A DNA stretch of 64,000 bases from Planctomycetaceae bacterium (lineage in GTDB: Bacteria > Planctomycetota > Planctomycetia > Planctomycetales > Planctomycetaceae): assembly GCA_021732995.1 (NCBI GenBank), contig JAKFWA010000120.1, positions 62,001 to 126,000 on the forward strand, in the 5' to 3' direction. The translations under genes and the position numbers were made by a program. Below are positions 1-9,921 of this stretch, in pieces (the stretch's first letter is position 1; each line of letters begins with the position of its first letter). The notes below the pieces were generated by a model, which had not been told where the DNA came from, made no database searches, and saw only the letters and a program-made list of their open reading frames with translations.

Positions 1-1
1 C

Positions 2-1279
2 TATGACGGACCTGAATCAGACCACGTACGCAGCTATGTGCTCGATGCGGTCAGGTACTGGTTACACGAATTTCATCTGGACGGGCTGCGTCTGGACGCC
101 GTGCATGGCATCTACGATTTTAATGCGATTCATATCCTCTCTGAGATTCAGCAAGTCGCGAACGAAGAGATTGCGACTGCTCGGCGTCATATTCATATGG
201 TCGCCGAAAGCGATCTCAACGACGTCAGGCTTATCGATCAGCCCGAGTGCGGCGGCTACGGATTGGTGGCTCAATGGAGTGACGACTTCCACCATTCTGT
301 GCACGCTCTGCTGACGGGCGAGAATCATGGCTACTACGCGGATTTCGGATGCCCTCAGCAGTTGGTGAAAGCGATCCGTCAGGCATTTGTCTACGACGGC
401 TGTCACAGTCCTTGTCGCAAGCGTCGACATGGAGCGCCGACGGGCGGTCACTCGGGTGATCGCTTTGTGGTGAGCATTCAGAATCACGATCAAGTCGGTA
501 ATCGGGCGATCGGGGATCGACTCGGACAACAGCTCAACCCAGATCAGCTACGGCTCGCGGCAGCACTCATGCTGCTGTCGGGAAATGTGCCGCTGCTCTT
601 CATGGGTGAAGAGTACGGAGAACGGGCGCCGTTTCCGTTCTTCTGTTCGTTTGCCGACAAACAACTGATTGAAGCCGTTCGCAAAGGCCGACGCGCTGAG
701 TTTGCGGACTTCAACTGGCCGGACTCCATTCCTGACCCGCAGGCGGAAGCAACCATGCAGTCCGCAGTACTAAGTTGGGACTGGTCGAAGGAGTCATGGC
801 AGTCTGAACTGCGTTATTGGTATCAAGACCTGATACGAGCACGGAGGCTCTTGAAACCTCTGCACGATCATTTGCTGATCGATGCTCGCTGGTACTCACC
901 CGACCAATTGGCTCCGCTGCCGAAAGAAGTGCGCGAAGATCGCCTCTACAAGCAGGGAGATGACTCCGATCCAGCCGAGTCGCCGCGAGAGGGTGTTCTG
1001 GAACTCACTCGTAGTTGTCGCCTCACCAACGAGTGGTTGCGGGCCGTGTTCAATTTCAGTGTCCGGCCAGCCTTGATTCCCGAGGCTTCGGAATCGTTAC
1101 CTGGTGTCGAGCTGTTTCCTCTGATCAGTTCGATGTCGCGCCGATATGGAGGTTCGCGGCCCGATGTTTCGCAACGCGCTGGCGAAAGCTCTCACGCCAT
1201 TCGCGCACTGCGGGCGTATGAGGTGCTGGTTTTCACTACCGGTGAATCCCAGAAGAGCTGGCATCAACAACGCGCCTGA
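2..1279 (+). CDS. treZ: Malto-oligosyltrehalose trehalohydrolase, C-terminal part
   Basis: The window opens inside this gene, and 425 codons are visible. The enzyme is a GH13 hydrolase that releases trehalose from maltooligosyl-trehalose made by TreY. Visible GH13 motifs are GLRLDAVHGIYD with the nucleophile Asp near the left edge, MVAESDLND with the acid/base Glu, and SIQNHDQVGNRA with the third catalytic Asp. LLFMGEEYGE is also typical of the family. treY starts 39 bp downstream on the same strand, so the two form an operon. The true start lies outside the window. The family call is secure because both motif spacing and neighbour fit. Confidence 0.93.
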   Translation, partial: YDGPESDHVRSYVLDAVRYWLHEFHLDGLRLDAVHGIYDFNAIHILSEIQQVANEEIATARRHIHMVAESDLNDVRLIDQPECGGYGLVAQWSDDFHHSVHALLTGENHGYYADFGCPQQLVKAIRQAFVYDGCHSPCRKRRHGAPTGGHSGDRFVVSIQNHDQVGNRAIGDRLGQQLNPDQLRLAAALMLLSGNVPLLFMGEEYGERAPFPFFCSFADKQLIEAVRKGRRAEFADFNWPDSIPDPQAEATMQSAVLSWDWSKESWQSELRYWYQDLIRARRLLKPLHDHLLIDARWYSPDQLAPLPKEVREDRLYKQGDDSDPAESPREGVLELTRSCRLTNEWLRAVFNFSVRPALIPEASESLPGVELFPLISSMSRRYGGSRPDVSQRAGESSHAIRALRAYEVLVFTTGESQKSWHQQRA

Positions 1280-1318
1280 CGTTGGTTTCTCATCCATCCA
1301 ACGACGGAGATTTTCGTC

Positions 1319-4300
1319 ATGTCTGCACTTGCTGAATCGAACACCATGACAACTCGACCAGGCATCCACCTTGATACTGTTGTGGAGGAAGTTCTCCACC
1401 GCGCCTTCGAGTTATCAACGCGTCAACGGCGCCCCGTGGCCACGTATCGCTGCCAATTTCAGCAGAGGTTTGGTTTTCGCGATGCCACGCGCCTGGCTGA
1501 TTATTGGAAGCAGTTGGGGATCTCGGATCTCTACGCGTCCCCGTACCTGCGTGCCCGTCGCGGTAGCACGCACGGTTATGACGTGGTTGATCACTCGCAG
1601 CTCAATCCGGAAGTCGGTACCGACGATGAGCATGTTGCGTTTGTTGAGGGATTGAGAGCACAGGGAATGGGTCACATTCTGGACCTTGTGCCCAACCATA
1701 TGGGAGTTGGTACTGACGAGAATGCCTGGTGGCAGGACGTTTTGGAGAACGGTCCGAGTTCTATTTACGCGCAATTCTTTGATATCGATTGGCAACCGCT
1801 GAAGCCGGATATTGAGAACAAAGTTTTACTGCCGGTGCTCGGGGATCAGTTTGGAGCGGTGCTCGAAGAGCAGCAGTTCGAACTGCGCTTTCAGAATGGT
1901 GCGTTCCTGCTGGCGTACTACGAGCGAACCTTCCCGATTGCACCGAGTACTTACGCGAAGGTGCTGCAGCATCGTATCGACGAGCTGCGGGAGCGTTTCG
2001 ACCCCGATCATCATTCGATCCTGGAGTATGGCAGCATTTTAACTGCCTTGAGCCATTTGCCGAAACGTGAAGAAAAAGATCCGGAACGTATTGCCGAGCG
2101 GCATCGCGAGAAGGAAGTGGTCAAGCGACGTTTGAAGCGATTGTGTGAAGAGGATGAATCCATTGCGGTCTTCATTCAGCAGAATGTTGCCATCTTCAAC
2201 GGACAGCGAGGAGACCCCTCGAGCTTCGACCTGTTGGATGAACTATTGCAGGATCAGGCCTTTCGCTTGTGCTACTGGCAAGTCGCCGCAGACGAGATCA
2301 ACTACCGCCGGTTCTTTGACGTCAATGAACTGGCGGCGGTGTGCATGGAACTGCCCACGGTTTTCTCGCGGACTCACGAGTATGTGCTGAAGCTGCTGGA
2401 AGGTGGCTTGGTGGATGGCTTCCGCATTGATCATGCAGACGGCCTGTTCGATCCGTCGGGTTACCTATGGCAGTTGCAGCATTCCCGATTCCTGCAGCTG
2501 TGCCAGCAGGCTTTCGATGACTGGCTGACGGAAGAAGACTCAACGGTTGCGATGCCGGAATGGGAAGCGATCCGAGCGCGCATCGAGGAGGTGCTGGCGC
2601 ATCATGGCCTGTTTCGTGATCGTCAGGGCAATCGCGGCGGAACTCAGGGAGATGACGCCACGCTGGAAGACTTCATTGCATTGCCGGATGCGGAGAGCGT
2701 CAAGCCACCGTTGTATGTTGTCGTCGAGAAGATTCTGGAGGGCGATGAGACTCTGCCTTCTGAATGGCCAGTTGCCGGGACGACGGGCTACGACTTTCTG
2801 AATCAGCTCAACGGCTTGTTTGTGCAAACCGAGCACGAGAAGGCTTTCAGTTCGATCTATGCCAGCTTTTGCCGGCAGCCAGAAAGCTTTGATGAACTGG
2901 TTTATGAGGCCAAGCGACTCATTATGAAGGTGTCATTGGCCGGCGAATTGCATGTTCTGGGACACCAGTTGGACCGGTTGTCGGAGCGCCATCGACGCTC
3001 CCGAGATTACACACTGCATGGCTTGATTCAGGCCCTCCGCGAAGTGGTTGCGTGTTTCCCCGTTTATCGCACCTACATCACGGCCAGCGGCGTTTCCGAA
3101 CGCGATCGTAAATACATCGAGCGCGCGGTCGCACAAGCGAAACGTCGCAACCCGGCCGTCAGCCATGCAGTTTTTGATTTTGTACGCGACGTTCTGCTGC
3201 TGCGAGCGTTTCCTGACGCTTCTCCGGAAGTGAAGGAGCAAACGCTGCGATTCATCGGGCGCCTGCAACAGTTTACGGGACCGCTGATGGCGAAATCCGT
3301 CGAGGATACGGCTTATTACAACTATCACCGTCTGGTTTCGCTAAACGAAGTCGGGGGCGACCCGCGGCACTTTGGCGTCAGCGTTGATGAGTTTCATCGT
3401 TTCAATGCGCGCCGCCAGCAACTCCAGCCCTTCGCACTCTCGGCCACGTCCACTCACGACACCAAGCGCGGCGAAGATACTCGGGCGCGTATCAACGTTC
3501 TGTCGGAATTGCCAGGGTCCTGGAAAGAGCACGTCCTTTTGTGGGCCCGCTGGAACAAGCGCAAAAAGATGAAGGTCGATGGCGAGCTCGCGCCGAGTCG
3601 TAGTGATGAATACCTTTTGTACCAGACGTTGATCGGTACGTGGCCCGCTGAGGCTCCAACCGGCCCGGCGCTGACGGCGTATGTGACGCGAATTCAGCAA
3701 TACATGTTGAAGGCGATGCGCGAGGGTAAGGCGCGGACTAGCTGGATTGCGCCGCATGAGGCATATGAGCGGGCTATGTCTCAGTTCATTGAAGCGATTC
3801 TACAAGAGCAGCCAACATCTGCTTTCCGCACCGATTTCGAACCTTTCGCGAGAGAGATTGCGAATTGTGGAATCTGGAATTCGCTCTCACAAACACTGCT
3901 CAAACTGACGGCTCCCGGCGTACCGGATATCTATCAAGGTACCGAATTGTGGGATTTTACCTTGGTGGACCCCGACAATCGGCAGCCAGTTGATTTTGAT
4001 CTGCGTCAGCGACTGCTTGACGAAGTGGAAAATCAACTGCTGGATGATGCCAGCCATCAGAATCTGGTGACGGATCTGATTGAACATGCCAGTGATGGCC
4101 GGATTAAGTTCTTTCTCACAACCCAGACGTTGCAGTTCCGTCGTGTTCGTTCGCGATTGTTCTCAAGCGGAGCCTATGTGCCTTTGCAAGTGGCAGGTTC
4201 CGCGCGAGATCACATCTGCGCGTTCGCTCGGATTCTGGAGAACGAAGTTGCAGTGGTCGTTGTGCCATTGCGGACAGCAAATCTGAATGGCGCAGCGACT

Positions 4301-4513
4301 CCGCCTTGCGGAGCGTCCGTTTGGGCGGACACACGCGTTGTACTTCCAGACGCGTTTGAACACACCGAACTCTGCAATGTGTTCACGGGCGAAATGCTAC
4401 CCGTCCAGAAAGAGTTGTCTGTAGCCAGCCTGCTCGCCCGCTTCCCGGTTGGTCTGTGGTATTCGCCGCCGATCGACCATTCAGCGTTCATCGAGGGGGG
4501 CCAGACCGATTAG
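1319..4513 (+). CDS. treY: Malto-oligosyltrehalose synthase
   Basis: This 1,064-residue protein rearranges the reducing-end alpha-1,4 bond of maltodextrins to the alpha-1,1 bond of trehalose, in the cytoplasm. The N-terminus carries the GH13 core of the family (YRCQFQQRFGF, LYASPYL, RGSTHGYDVVD, LDLVPNHMGV). The catalytic region shows VDGFRIDHADGLFDP, VVVEKILEGDE and STHDTKRGEDTRAR. The C-terminus has the typical APGVPDIYQGTELWDF. It is longer than many TreY proteins, the extra length being spread through the middle. A GGAG about 8 bases upstream supports the ATG at 1319; a second in-frame ATG at 1346 is possible. It lies between treZ and treS. Confidence 0.95.
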   Translation: MSALAESNTMTTRPGIHLDTVVEEVLHRAFELSTRQRRPVATYRCQFQQRFGFRDATRLADYWKQLGISDLYASPYLRARRGSTHGYDVVDHSQLNPEVGTDDEHVAFVEGLRAQGMGHILDLVPNHMGVGTDENAWWQDVLENGPSSIYAQFFDIDWQPLKPDIENKVLLPVLGDQFGAVLEEQQFELRFQNGAFLLAYYERTFPIAPSTYAKVLQHRIDELRERFDPDHHSILEYGSILTALSHLPKREEKDPERIAERHREKEVVKRRLKRLCEEDESIAVFIQQNVAIFNGQRGDPSSFDLLDELLQDQAFRLCYWQVAADEINYRRFFDVNELAAVCMELPTVFSRTHEYVLKLLEGGLVDGFRIDHADGLFDPSGYLWQLQHSRFLQLCQQAFDDWLTEEDSTVAMPEWEAIRARIEEVLAHHGLFRDRQGNRGGTQGDDATLEDFIALPDAESVKPPLYVVVEKILEGDETLPSEWPVAGTTGYDFLNQLNGLFVQTEHEKAFSSIYASFCRQPESFDELVYEAKRLIMKVSLAGELHVLGHQLDRLSERHRRSRDYTLHGLIQALREVVACFPVYRTYITASGVSERDRKYIERAVAQAKRRNPAVSHAVFDFVRDVLLLRAFPDASPEVKEQTLRFIGRLQQFTGPLMAKSVEDTAYYNYHRLVSLNEVGGDPRHFGVSVDEFHRFNARRQQLQPFALSATSTHDTKRGEDTRARINVLSELPGSWKEHVLLWARWNKRKKMKVDGELAPSRSDEYLLYQTLIGTWPAEAPTGPALTAYVTRIQQYMLKAMREGKARTSWIAPHEAYERAMSQFIEAILQEQPTSAFRTDFEPFAREIANCGIWNSLSQTLLKLTAPGVPDIYQGTELWDFTLVDPDNRQPVDFDLRQRLLDEVENQLLDDASHQNLVTDLIEHASDGRIKFFLTTQTLQFRRVRSRLFSSGAYVPLQVAGSARDHICAFARILENEVAVVVVPLRTANLNGAATPPCGASVWADTRVVLPDAFEHTELCNVFTGEMLPVQKELSVASLLARFPVGLWYSPPIDHSAFIEGGQTD

Positions 4514-4632
4514 GTATCTGCCCTGCGTTTGGGCTGCAAGAAATCATGGCAGGCGATGCCCCACCGCATCGCGGATCGCGTTGACTAGCCAACGGCCCAC
4601 CAAACCGGTCGCTGGCGATTCAGGAGCGTCCC

Positions 4633-7600
4633 ATGCGCAACCGCAGGGATTGGTATAAAGACGCTATTATTTACGAACTTCACGTGCGTGCGTATCACGA
4701 CAGCGTGGGCGATGGCACAGGTGATTTTCGAGGTCTCACGCAGAAACTGGACTACCTGCAGGACTTGGGAGTCACGGCACTGTGGCTATTACCGTTCTAT
4801 CCGTCTCCCCTGCGCGATGATGGTTATGACATCGCCGATTACTCACAGATCCATCCCGACTATGGGACGATGGAAAGCTTCCGGGAATTCCTGGCAGCGG
4901 CGCATCAGCGGAATCTGAGAGTTATCACCGAGCTAGTCATCAATCATACGTCCGATCAGCATAGTTGGTTTCAGCGAGCGAGGCGCGCTCCCAAAGGCAG
5001 CGTGGAACGCGACTTTTACGTCTGGAGTGATACCCCGGAGAAGTACCTCGACGCACGCATCATCTTTAAGGACTTCGAGTCATCGAACTGGAGTTATGAC
5101 AACGTCGCTCAGGCGTACTATTGGCACCGCTTTTACTCACATCAACCCGATCTGAACTACGACAATCGAGCCGTTTGGGACGCGCTGTTTCCACTGGTGG
5201 ATTACTGGTTCGAAATGGGCATTGATGGGCTCCGCCTGGACGCAATCCCTTATCTCTATGAGCGGGAAGGGACGAACTGCGAGAATCTGCCGGAAACGCA
5301 CGCGTTCTTGAAAGCGCTCCGCAAACACATGGATAAGCGTTTTCCAGATGGCATGCTACTGGCCGAGGCCAATCAATGGCCGGAAGACGCCGTGGCTTAC
5401 TTCGGGGACGGGGACGAATGCCATATGGCGTTCAACTTCCCGGTGATGCCCCGCCTCTATATGGCAATGCACACCGAGGACCGGTTCCCGCTGGTTGACA
5501 TCGTGCAACAGACGCCAGCAATTCCTGAGTCCTGTCAGTGGGCGGTGTTTCTGCGCAACCATGATGAGTTGACGCTGGAGATGGTGACGGACGAAGAGCG
5601 GGACTACATGTACCGCGCCTACGCATCTGAACGCCGCGCGCGTATCAATCTCGGCATTCGCCGTCGACTTGCACCGTTGATGGGAAACAATCGGCGCCGC
5701 ATTGAATTGTTGAATGGGCTGTTGTTCTCTTTGCCCGGTACGCCGGTCATGTACTACGGCGATGAGATCGGGATGGGCGACAACATCTATCTCGGAGACC
5801 GCAACGGTGTGCGTACGCCCATGCAATGGAGTGCCGATCGCAATGCAGGGTTCTCGCGGGCCAATCCGCAGCGGCTCTACCTGCCGATCATCATCGACCC
5901 CGAGTACCACTACGAAGCGATCAATGTGGAAGCTCAACAGGGAAACCCCAGCTCGCTGCTATGGTGGCACAAGCGATTGATCAGCTTCCGTAAGAATCAC
6001 GTCGCATTCAGTCGGGGTGATATCCAGTTCCTTGATCCGCACAACCGCAAGATTCTGGCGTTCATTCGCAAGCATGAGACCGACGTCGTGCTGGTCGTCG
6101 CCAACTTGTCACGCTTCGTGCAGTTCGTGGAACTGGATCTCAGTGAGTTCGCGGGGTTGCACCCTGTCGAGATCTTCGGCGGGACGCCGTTCCCGGAAAT
6201 CGGTAAGACACCCTACATGCTGTCGCTTGGACCTCATGCGTTCTATTGGTTCGACTTAGGGCAACAACTCGCGACTCAGTGCGCGATCACACCGCAAGTG
6301 GAGGTCGCTGAATCCTGGGAAGAACTCTTCAAACGCACGAACGCGCCACGCCTGCAGGAACTGCTGCGAACGTACTTCGAATGTGAGGGTTCGCGACCGA
6401 TGTCTTGCCGCAGCATTCGCATTGTGGATGAGTTCCGCATTGAGCAGGACAGCAAGGCGCAGTGGATCGTGCTGGTGGCGGTGGAACGCGGTGATCGCGA
6501 ATCGGAAACGATTCTGTTGCCTCTGGCGTTTGCGACTGCTGATGAGTACTCGCAATGGCCGACCGGCCGACCGATTCGTCTGATTGCGCGAGTGGAAGGC
6601 GCCACTCCCGGCGTACTCTACAACGCAGTCTCAGAGCCTGAACTGTGCCGCTCAACAATCGAGGCGATTGTGCGGATGAAGAACGTTCGGGGCCGTCTTG
6701 GCGAACTCGTCGGCAGCACGTTCACCAAGGACGAGTTCCCGGCCGACTACATTGCATCGTGTCCAATTGCGGTGACTCGTTCCGAGCAGAACAATCAGTC
6801 GATCACATTCGGTGATCGCTGGATCCTGAAGTTCTTCCGTCGCGTTGAGGAGGGACAGCATCCCGAAGTGGAGATGGATCGCGCCTTCATCACTCCAGCC
6901 GTGAAAGTTTCGGATCCATCAACAAATGAAGAGACGGGGCCGCGCACGGAAGCTCCGCTCGTGGCGCGACTACTAGGCTGTCTGGAGTATCGGCGTCGTA
7001 ACGCCGATCCGATTGCACTGGCGGTCCTGCATCAGACCATCGCTCACGAGTCGGACGCGTGGCAGTACACGCTCGACAGGGTCGGAGATTTCTTCGAGCG
7101 CATGGCGACTCAAAGCCTCGCCGCTCCTGAAATTCCGAAGGACATGCTGTTGGACGAGACGCCGCCTTGGCCGGGTGAATCGCTCACATGGGTGGACGAG
7201 TATCTGCATCAAGCCGCGCGCATGGGCGAGCGTCTCGCTGAACTGCACGTCAAGCTGGCCACCTGCGAACTGCCTGACTTCGCCCCCGAACAGTATTCGA
7301 TGCAGCATCAGCGTTCGCTGTATCAATCGATGCGGCGACAGGCGATGGAACTCATCGACGCGCTGGAAGACGCGATTCCCAAGTTGCCCGCTGATGAGCG
7401 CGAGCTGGCGAAGGAGTTCGTTCGACAGCCGGGACGGTTCTTCGAGTCTTTGCGAGTGCTACTGAGTGAACCCTTCGGTGGCAGACGCATCCGGGTGCAT
7501 GGCGATTTCCATCTGAATCAACTGCTCTTCACGGGCAAGGACTTCGTCATCATCGACTTCGAGGGCATCCCGACGCAGTCGATCGGGGAGCGTCGTCTGA

Positions 7601-7965
7601 AGCGCGCCCCCCTCCGAGATGTGGCTGGCTTGCTCCGCTCGTTCCGTTACGCGGCGCATTCCGCTCTGTACGGTCTCAGCACCGGGCGCGGGCAGGTCAT
7701 TGGCAATGTGCGTGGCACGGATCGAGCCACTCTGACGCCGTGGTCTGACTTCTGGATTCATGCCGTCAGCGCCACATTCCTCAAGGCGTACGTGGCTTTT
7801 CCCGGCGCTGATCGCCTGCTGCCACCGACGCTTGCCAAGACGTCGCAACTGCTGAGCATCTTCGTCCGCGAGCGTCTGGTTCACGAGACGGCGCACGAAC
7901 TGCAAGAGCGGCCTGAATGGCTGGCAATCCCGCTGGCCGACCTCTGCCGCGAAATGCGCGGTTAA
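4633..7965 (+). CDS. treS: Trehalose synthase / maltokinase fusion
   Basis: This is a 1,110-residue bifunctional protein. Residues 1 to about 550 are a GH13 trehalose synthase interconverting maltose and trehalose: YKDAIIYELHVRAY at the start, TELVINHTSDQHSWF, GLRLDAIPYLYERE (nucleophile), LLAEANQWPED (acid/base) and LRNHDELTLEMV. The remainder is a maltokinase domain with the kinase-like motifs VHGDFHLNQLLF and VIIDFEGIPTQSIGERR, expected to phosphorylate maltose to maltose-1-phosphate. Such fusions link trehalose to the GlgE glucan pathway; glgE itself is not in the window. It follows treY after 119 bp, so the three genes probably form one operon for trehalose and glycogen interconversion. 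Confidence 0.94.
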   Translation: MRNRRDWYKDAIIYELHVRAYHDSVGDGTGDFRGLTQKLDYLQDLGVTALWLLPFYPSPLRDDGYDIADYSQIHPDYGTMESFREFLAAAHQRNLRVITELVINHTSDQHSWFQRARRAPKGSVERDFYVWSDTPEKYLDARIIFKDFESSNWSYDNVAQAYYWHRFYSHQPDLNYDNRAVWDALFPLVDYWFEMGIDGLRLDAIPYLYEREGTNCENLPETHAFLKALRKHMDKRFPDGMLLAEANQWPEDAVAYFGDGDECHMAFNFPVMPRLYMAMHTEDRFPLVDIVQQTPAIPESCQWAVFLRNHDELTLEMVTDEERDYMYRAYASERRARINLGIRRRLAPLMGNNRRRIELLNGLLFSLPGTPVMYYGDEIGMGDNIYLGDRNGVRTPMQWSADRNAGFSRANPQRLYLPIIIDPEYHYEAINVEAQQGNPSSLLWWHKRLISFRKNHVAFSRGDIQFLDPHNRKILAFIRKHETDVVLVVANLSRFVQFVELDLSEFAGLHPVEIFGGTPFPEIGKTPYMLSLGPHAFYWFDLGQQLATQCAITPQVEVAESWEELFKRTNAPRLQELLRTYFECEGSRPMSCRSIRIVDEFRIEQDSKAQWIVLVAVERGDRESETILLPLAFATADEYSQWPTGRPIRLIARVEGATPGVLYNAVSEPELCRSTIEAIVRMKNVRGRLGELVGSTFTKDEFPADYIASCPIAVTRSEQNNQSITFGDRWILKFFRRVEEGQHPEVEMDRAFITPAVKVSDPSTNEETGPRTEAPLVARLLGCLEYRRRNADPIALAVLHQTIAHESDAWQYTLDRVGDFFERMATQSLAAPEIPKDMLLDETPPWPGESLTWVDEYLHQAARMGERLAELHVKLATCELPDFAPEQYSMQHQRSLYQSMRRQAMELIDALEDAIPKLPADERELAKEFVRQPGRFFESLRVLLSEPFGGRRIRVHGDFHLNQLLFTGKDFVIIDFEGIPTQSIGERRLKRAPLRDVAGLLRSFRYAAHSALYGLSTGRGQVIGNVRGTDRATLTPWSDFWIHAVSATFLKAYVAFPGADRLLPPTLAKTSQLLSIFVRERLVHETAHELQERPEWLAIPLADLCREMRG

Positions 7966-8140
7966 TTCCGGCTGGCTCCTGCGGATTCGATGACGGCGTA
8001 GCCGCGCCTAGAAATCGGCAACGCTTTCTGAGAGCTTATGAACGCGACTTCCAGACCTATGGACACCACTTGCTGCCAGAAGCTACGGTCGTCCAAATTG
8101 AAATTCGATCCGGTTGTCCACTTTTAAGGATGTGTGCTGC

Positions 8141-9472
8141 ATGACAACTGAAACATCGGCGATAAACAGCGAATCTGATGTCGTGGTGATCGGTGGCGGT
8201 CCGGCGGGCGCCACGACCTCAACCTTGATCGCTCAGAGCGGACTGAAGGTTCAACTGTTCGAGCGCGAGAAGTTCCCGCGGTTCCACATTGGCGAATCGC
8301 TGATTCCAGAGACGTACTGGGTGCTACGACGGCTCAACATGCTGGATAAGCTCCGCGCCAGCCCGTTCATCAAGAAGTACAGCGTGCAGTTCGTGAACGC
8401 GAACGGCAAGCTGTCCGCTCCGTTCTACTTTCACGACAACAAACCGCATGAGTGTTCGCAGACTTGGCAGGTAGTCCGCAGCGAGTTCGATCAGATGATG
8501 CTGAACAACGCACGCGAGCATGGCGTCAACGTGCATGAGCAAGTTCGCGTGCTGGAAGTCATCATTGAGAATAACGTCGCGGTCGGCGTGAAGATTCAGG
8601 AGGCTGATGGGACGAAGCGTGAAGTCCGCGCCAAGGTCGTCGTGGATGCGAGCGGCCAGAGCACGATGCTGCAGAACCGCTTCAAGCTGCGCGAGTGGGA
8701 TCCGATCCTTAATAAGGGGGCTATCTGGACTTATTGGGAGGGCGCCTACCGCGACGTCGGCAAGGACGAAGGCGCGACGATTGTTATTCAGACGCCCAAT
8801 AAAGAGGGCTGGTTCTGGTACATCCCGCTCTACAACAACCGCATCAGCCTGGGGGTGGTGGCTCCATTCGACTACCTCTTCAAGAACCGGGGCTCGCATG
8901 AGGAGACTTATCACGAAGAGGTCGAGAAGTGCCCGGCTGTTAAGGAGCGAATCGGGAACGCCAAACGCATCACCGGCTACTTTGCGACGAAGGACTATTC
9001 GTACCGCTCGAAGGCCTGCGCGGGGAATGGCTGGGTACTGGTGGGCGATGCCTTTGGCTTCCTCGACCCGCTGTATTCGTCCGGCGTGCTGCTGGCCTTG
9101 CGGTCGGGCGAACTCGCGGCGGATGCGATCGTCGAAGGCATTCGAAAAGGTGACACTTCAGAGGCTCAACTGGGCAAGTGGGGGCAGAACTTCAACGAGG
9201 GCGTCGACCGCATGCGTCGGCTGGTGTGCGAGTACTACGACGGCTTCAGCTTCGGCCAGTTCGTGAAACAGAACCCGCATCTCAAGGGGCATCTCACCGA
9301 CCTGCTGATCGGCGATTTGTTCACGGACAAGGTGGACGACGTTTGGGAACCGATGGAGGCTCTTTACGCACCCGAGAAGACCGAACCGCGTCGCTGGGAC
9401 TCGGGAACGCCGCCCGAAATCGCATCCAACAAAGTTAACGAGCTGTATCTGCCGGATGGAGCACGGCCGTAG
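8141..9472 (+). CDS. FAD-dependent oxidoreductase (tryptophan halogenase / geranylgeranyl reductase-like)
   Basis: This 443-residue flavoprotein has an N-terminal Rossmann motif VVVIGGGPAGATTSTLIAQ, followed by FERE and FPRFHIGESLIPET. That pattern is typical of the halogenase-like branch of FAD monooxygenases and reductases. A second FAD motif, VLVGDAFGFLDPLYSSGV, lies near residue 300. The Trp-halogenase hallmark WxWxIP is only partly matched by GWFWYIPLY, so halogenation is not implied and the substrate is unknown. The ATG at 8141 is preferred because AAGGA lies just upstream; a TTG at 8114 would add nine residues. The stop codon at 9470 is the first base triplet of a repeat element described separately. 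Confidence 0.85.
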   Translation: MTTETSAINSESDVVVIGGGPAGATTSTLIAQSGLKVQLFEREKFPRFHIGESLIPETYWVLRRLNMLDKLRASPFIKKYSVQFVNANGKLSAPFYFHDNKPHECSQTWQVVRSEFDQMMLNNAREHGVNVHEQVRVLEVIIENNVAVGVKIQEADGTKREVRAKVVVDASGQSTMLQNRFKLREWDPILNKGAIWTYWEGAYRDVGKDEGATIVIQTPNKEGWFWYIPLYNNRISLGVVAPFDYLFKNRGSHEETYHEEVEKCPAVKERIGNAKRITGYFATKDYSYRSKACAGNGWVLVGDAFGFLDPLYSSGVLLALRSGELAADAIVEGIRKGDTSEAQLGKWGQNFNEGVDRMRRLVCEYYDGFSFGQFVKQNPHLKGHLTDLLIGDLFTDKVDDVWEPMEALYAPEKTEPRRWDSGTPPEIASNKVNELYLPDGARP

Positions 9473-9689
9473 GACACTGGCCGAGTAGTCGTAGGTTGGG
9501 ATTCCATCCCGACCATCAGCGGGGATAAGGTCGGCAAGGGGTAGCCTCAGACATCTTCAAGGACCCGTCAGCAGGCTCTAAGTAGCCTCCAAGGTCGAGG
9601 ATCCTTCTCGACTTGGCCTTAAGTGATGTAAGTCGCAGCACTCGCGGACGGGTCGAGAAGGATTCTCAACCCACTCGGACGGGGTCCTA
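9470..9689. repeat. MITE-like intergenic repeat, copy A
   Basis: About 220 bp. The left end reads TAGGACACTGGCCGAGT and is followed by TAGGTTGGGATTCC. The right end, read on the opposite strand, begins TAGGACCCCGTCCGAGT and continues GGGTTGAGAATCC, so the ends are imperfect inverted repeats of about 30 bp. A second copy in the same orientation lies at 14799-14997. The first three bases are the stop codon of the upstream oxidoreductase gene. The interior contains no convincing reading frame. It may be a miniature inverted-repeat transposable element or an intergenic REP-type element; mobility is inferred only. Confidence 0.75.
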
Positions 9690-9847
9690 GCCGGCCCATT
9701 GACCTCGGCTGATCGATCGTCATGCCGTAGCCTCGGCTCAACTGTTAAACGGGTGTGCCGAGGCGACTTGCTTGTGGACTGCGGAACATTTTGCTCTCAG
9801 TTTGGCCCGAGGTTTGCCCCAGTAAGCATTCACCTGCCACATCGGCA

Positions 9848-9878
9848 GCGTCTAAGGCTGGCAGAGCCTGCTAGACGC
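9848..9878 (+). promoter_or_regulatory. Hairpin in the clpB leader
   Basis: A strong inverted repeat lies 44 bp before the clpB start. GCGTCTA pairs with TAGACGC and AGGCT pairs with AGCCT, around a GGCAG loop with a two-base bulge. It does not match the CIRCE or HAIR operators as I know them. It could be a leader hairpin or a repressor site controlling clpB. The rest of the interval from 9690 to 9921 shows no gene. Confidence 0.4.
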
Positions 9879-9921
9879 CCATGCAATTCTGGCAGAGGAC
9901 TCATGCTGAGGAGAGCTCGTT

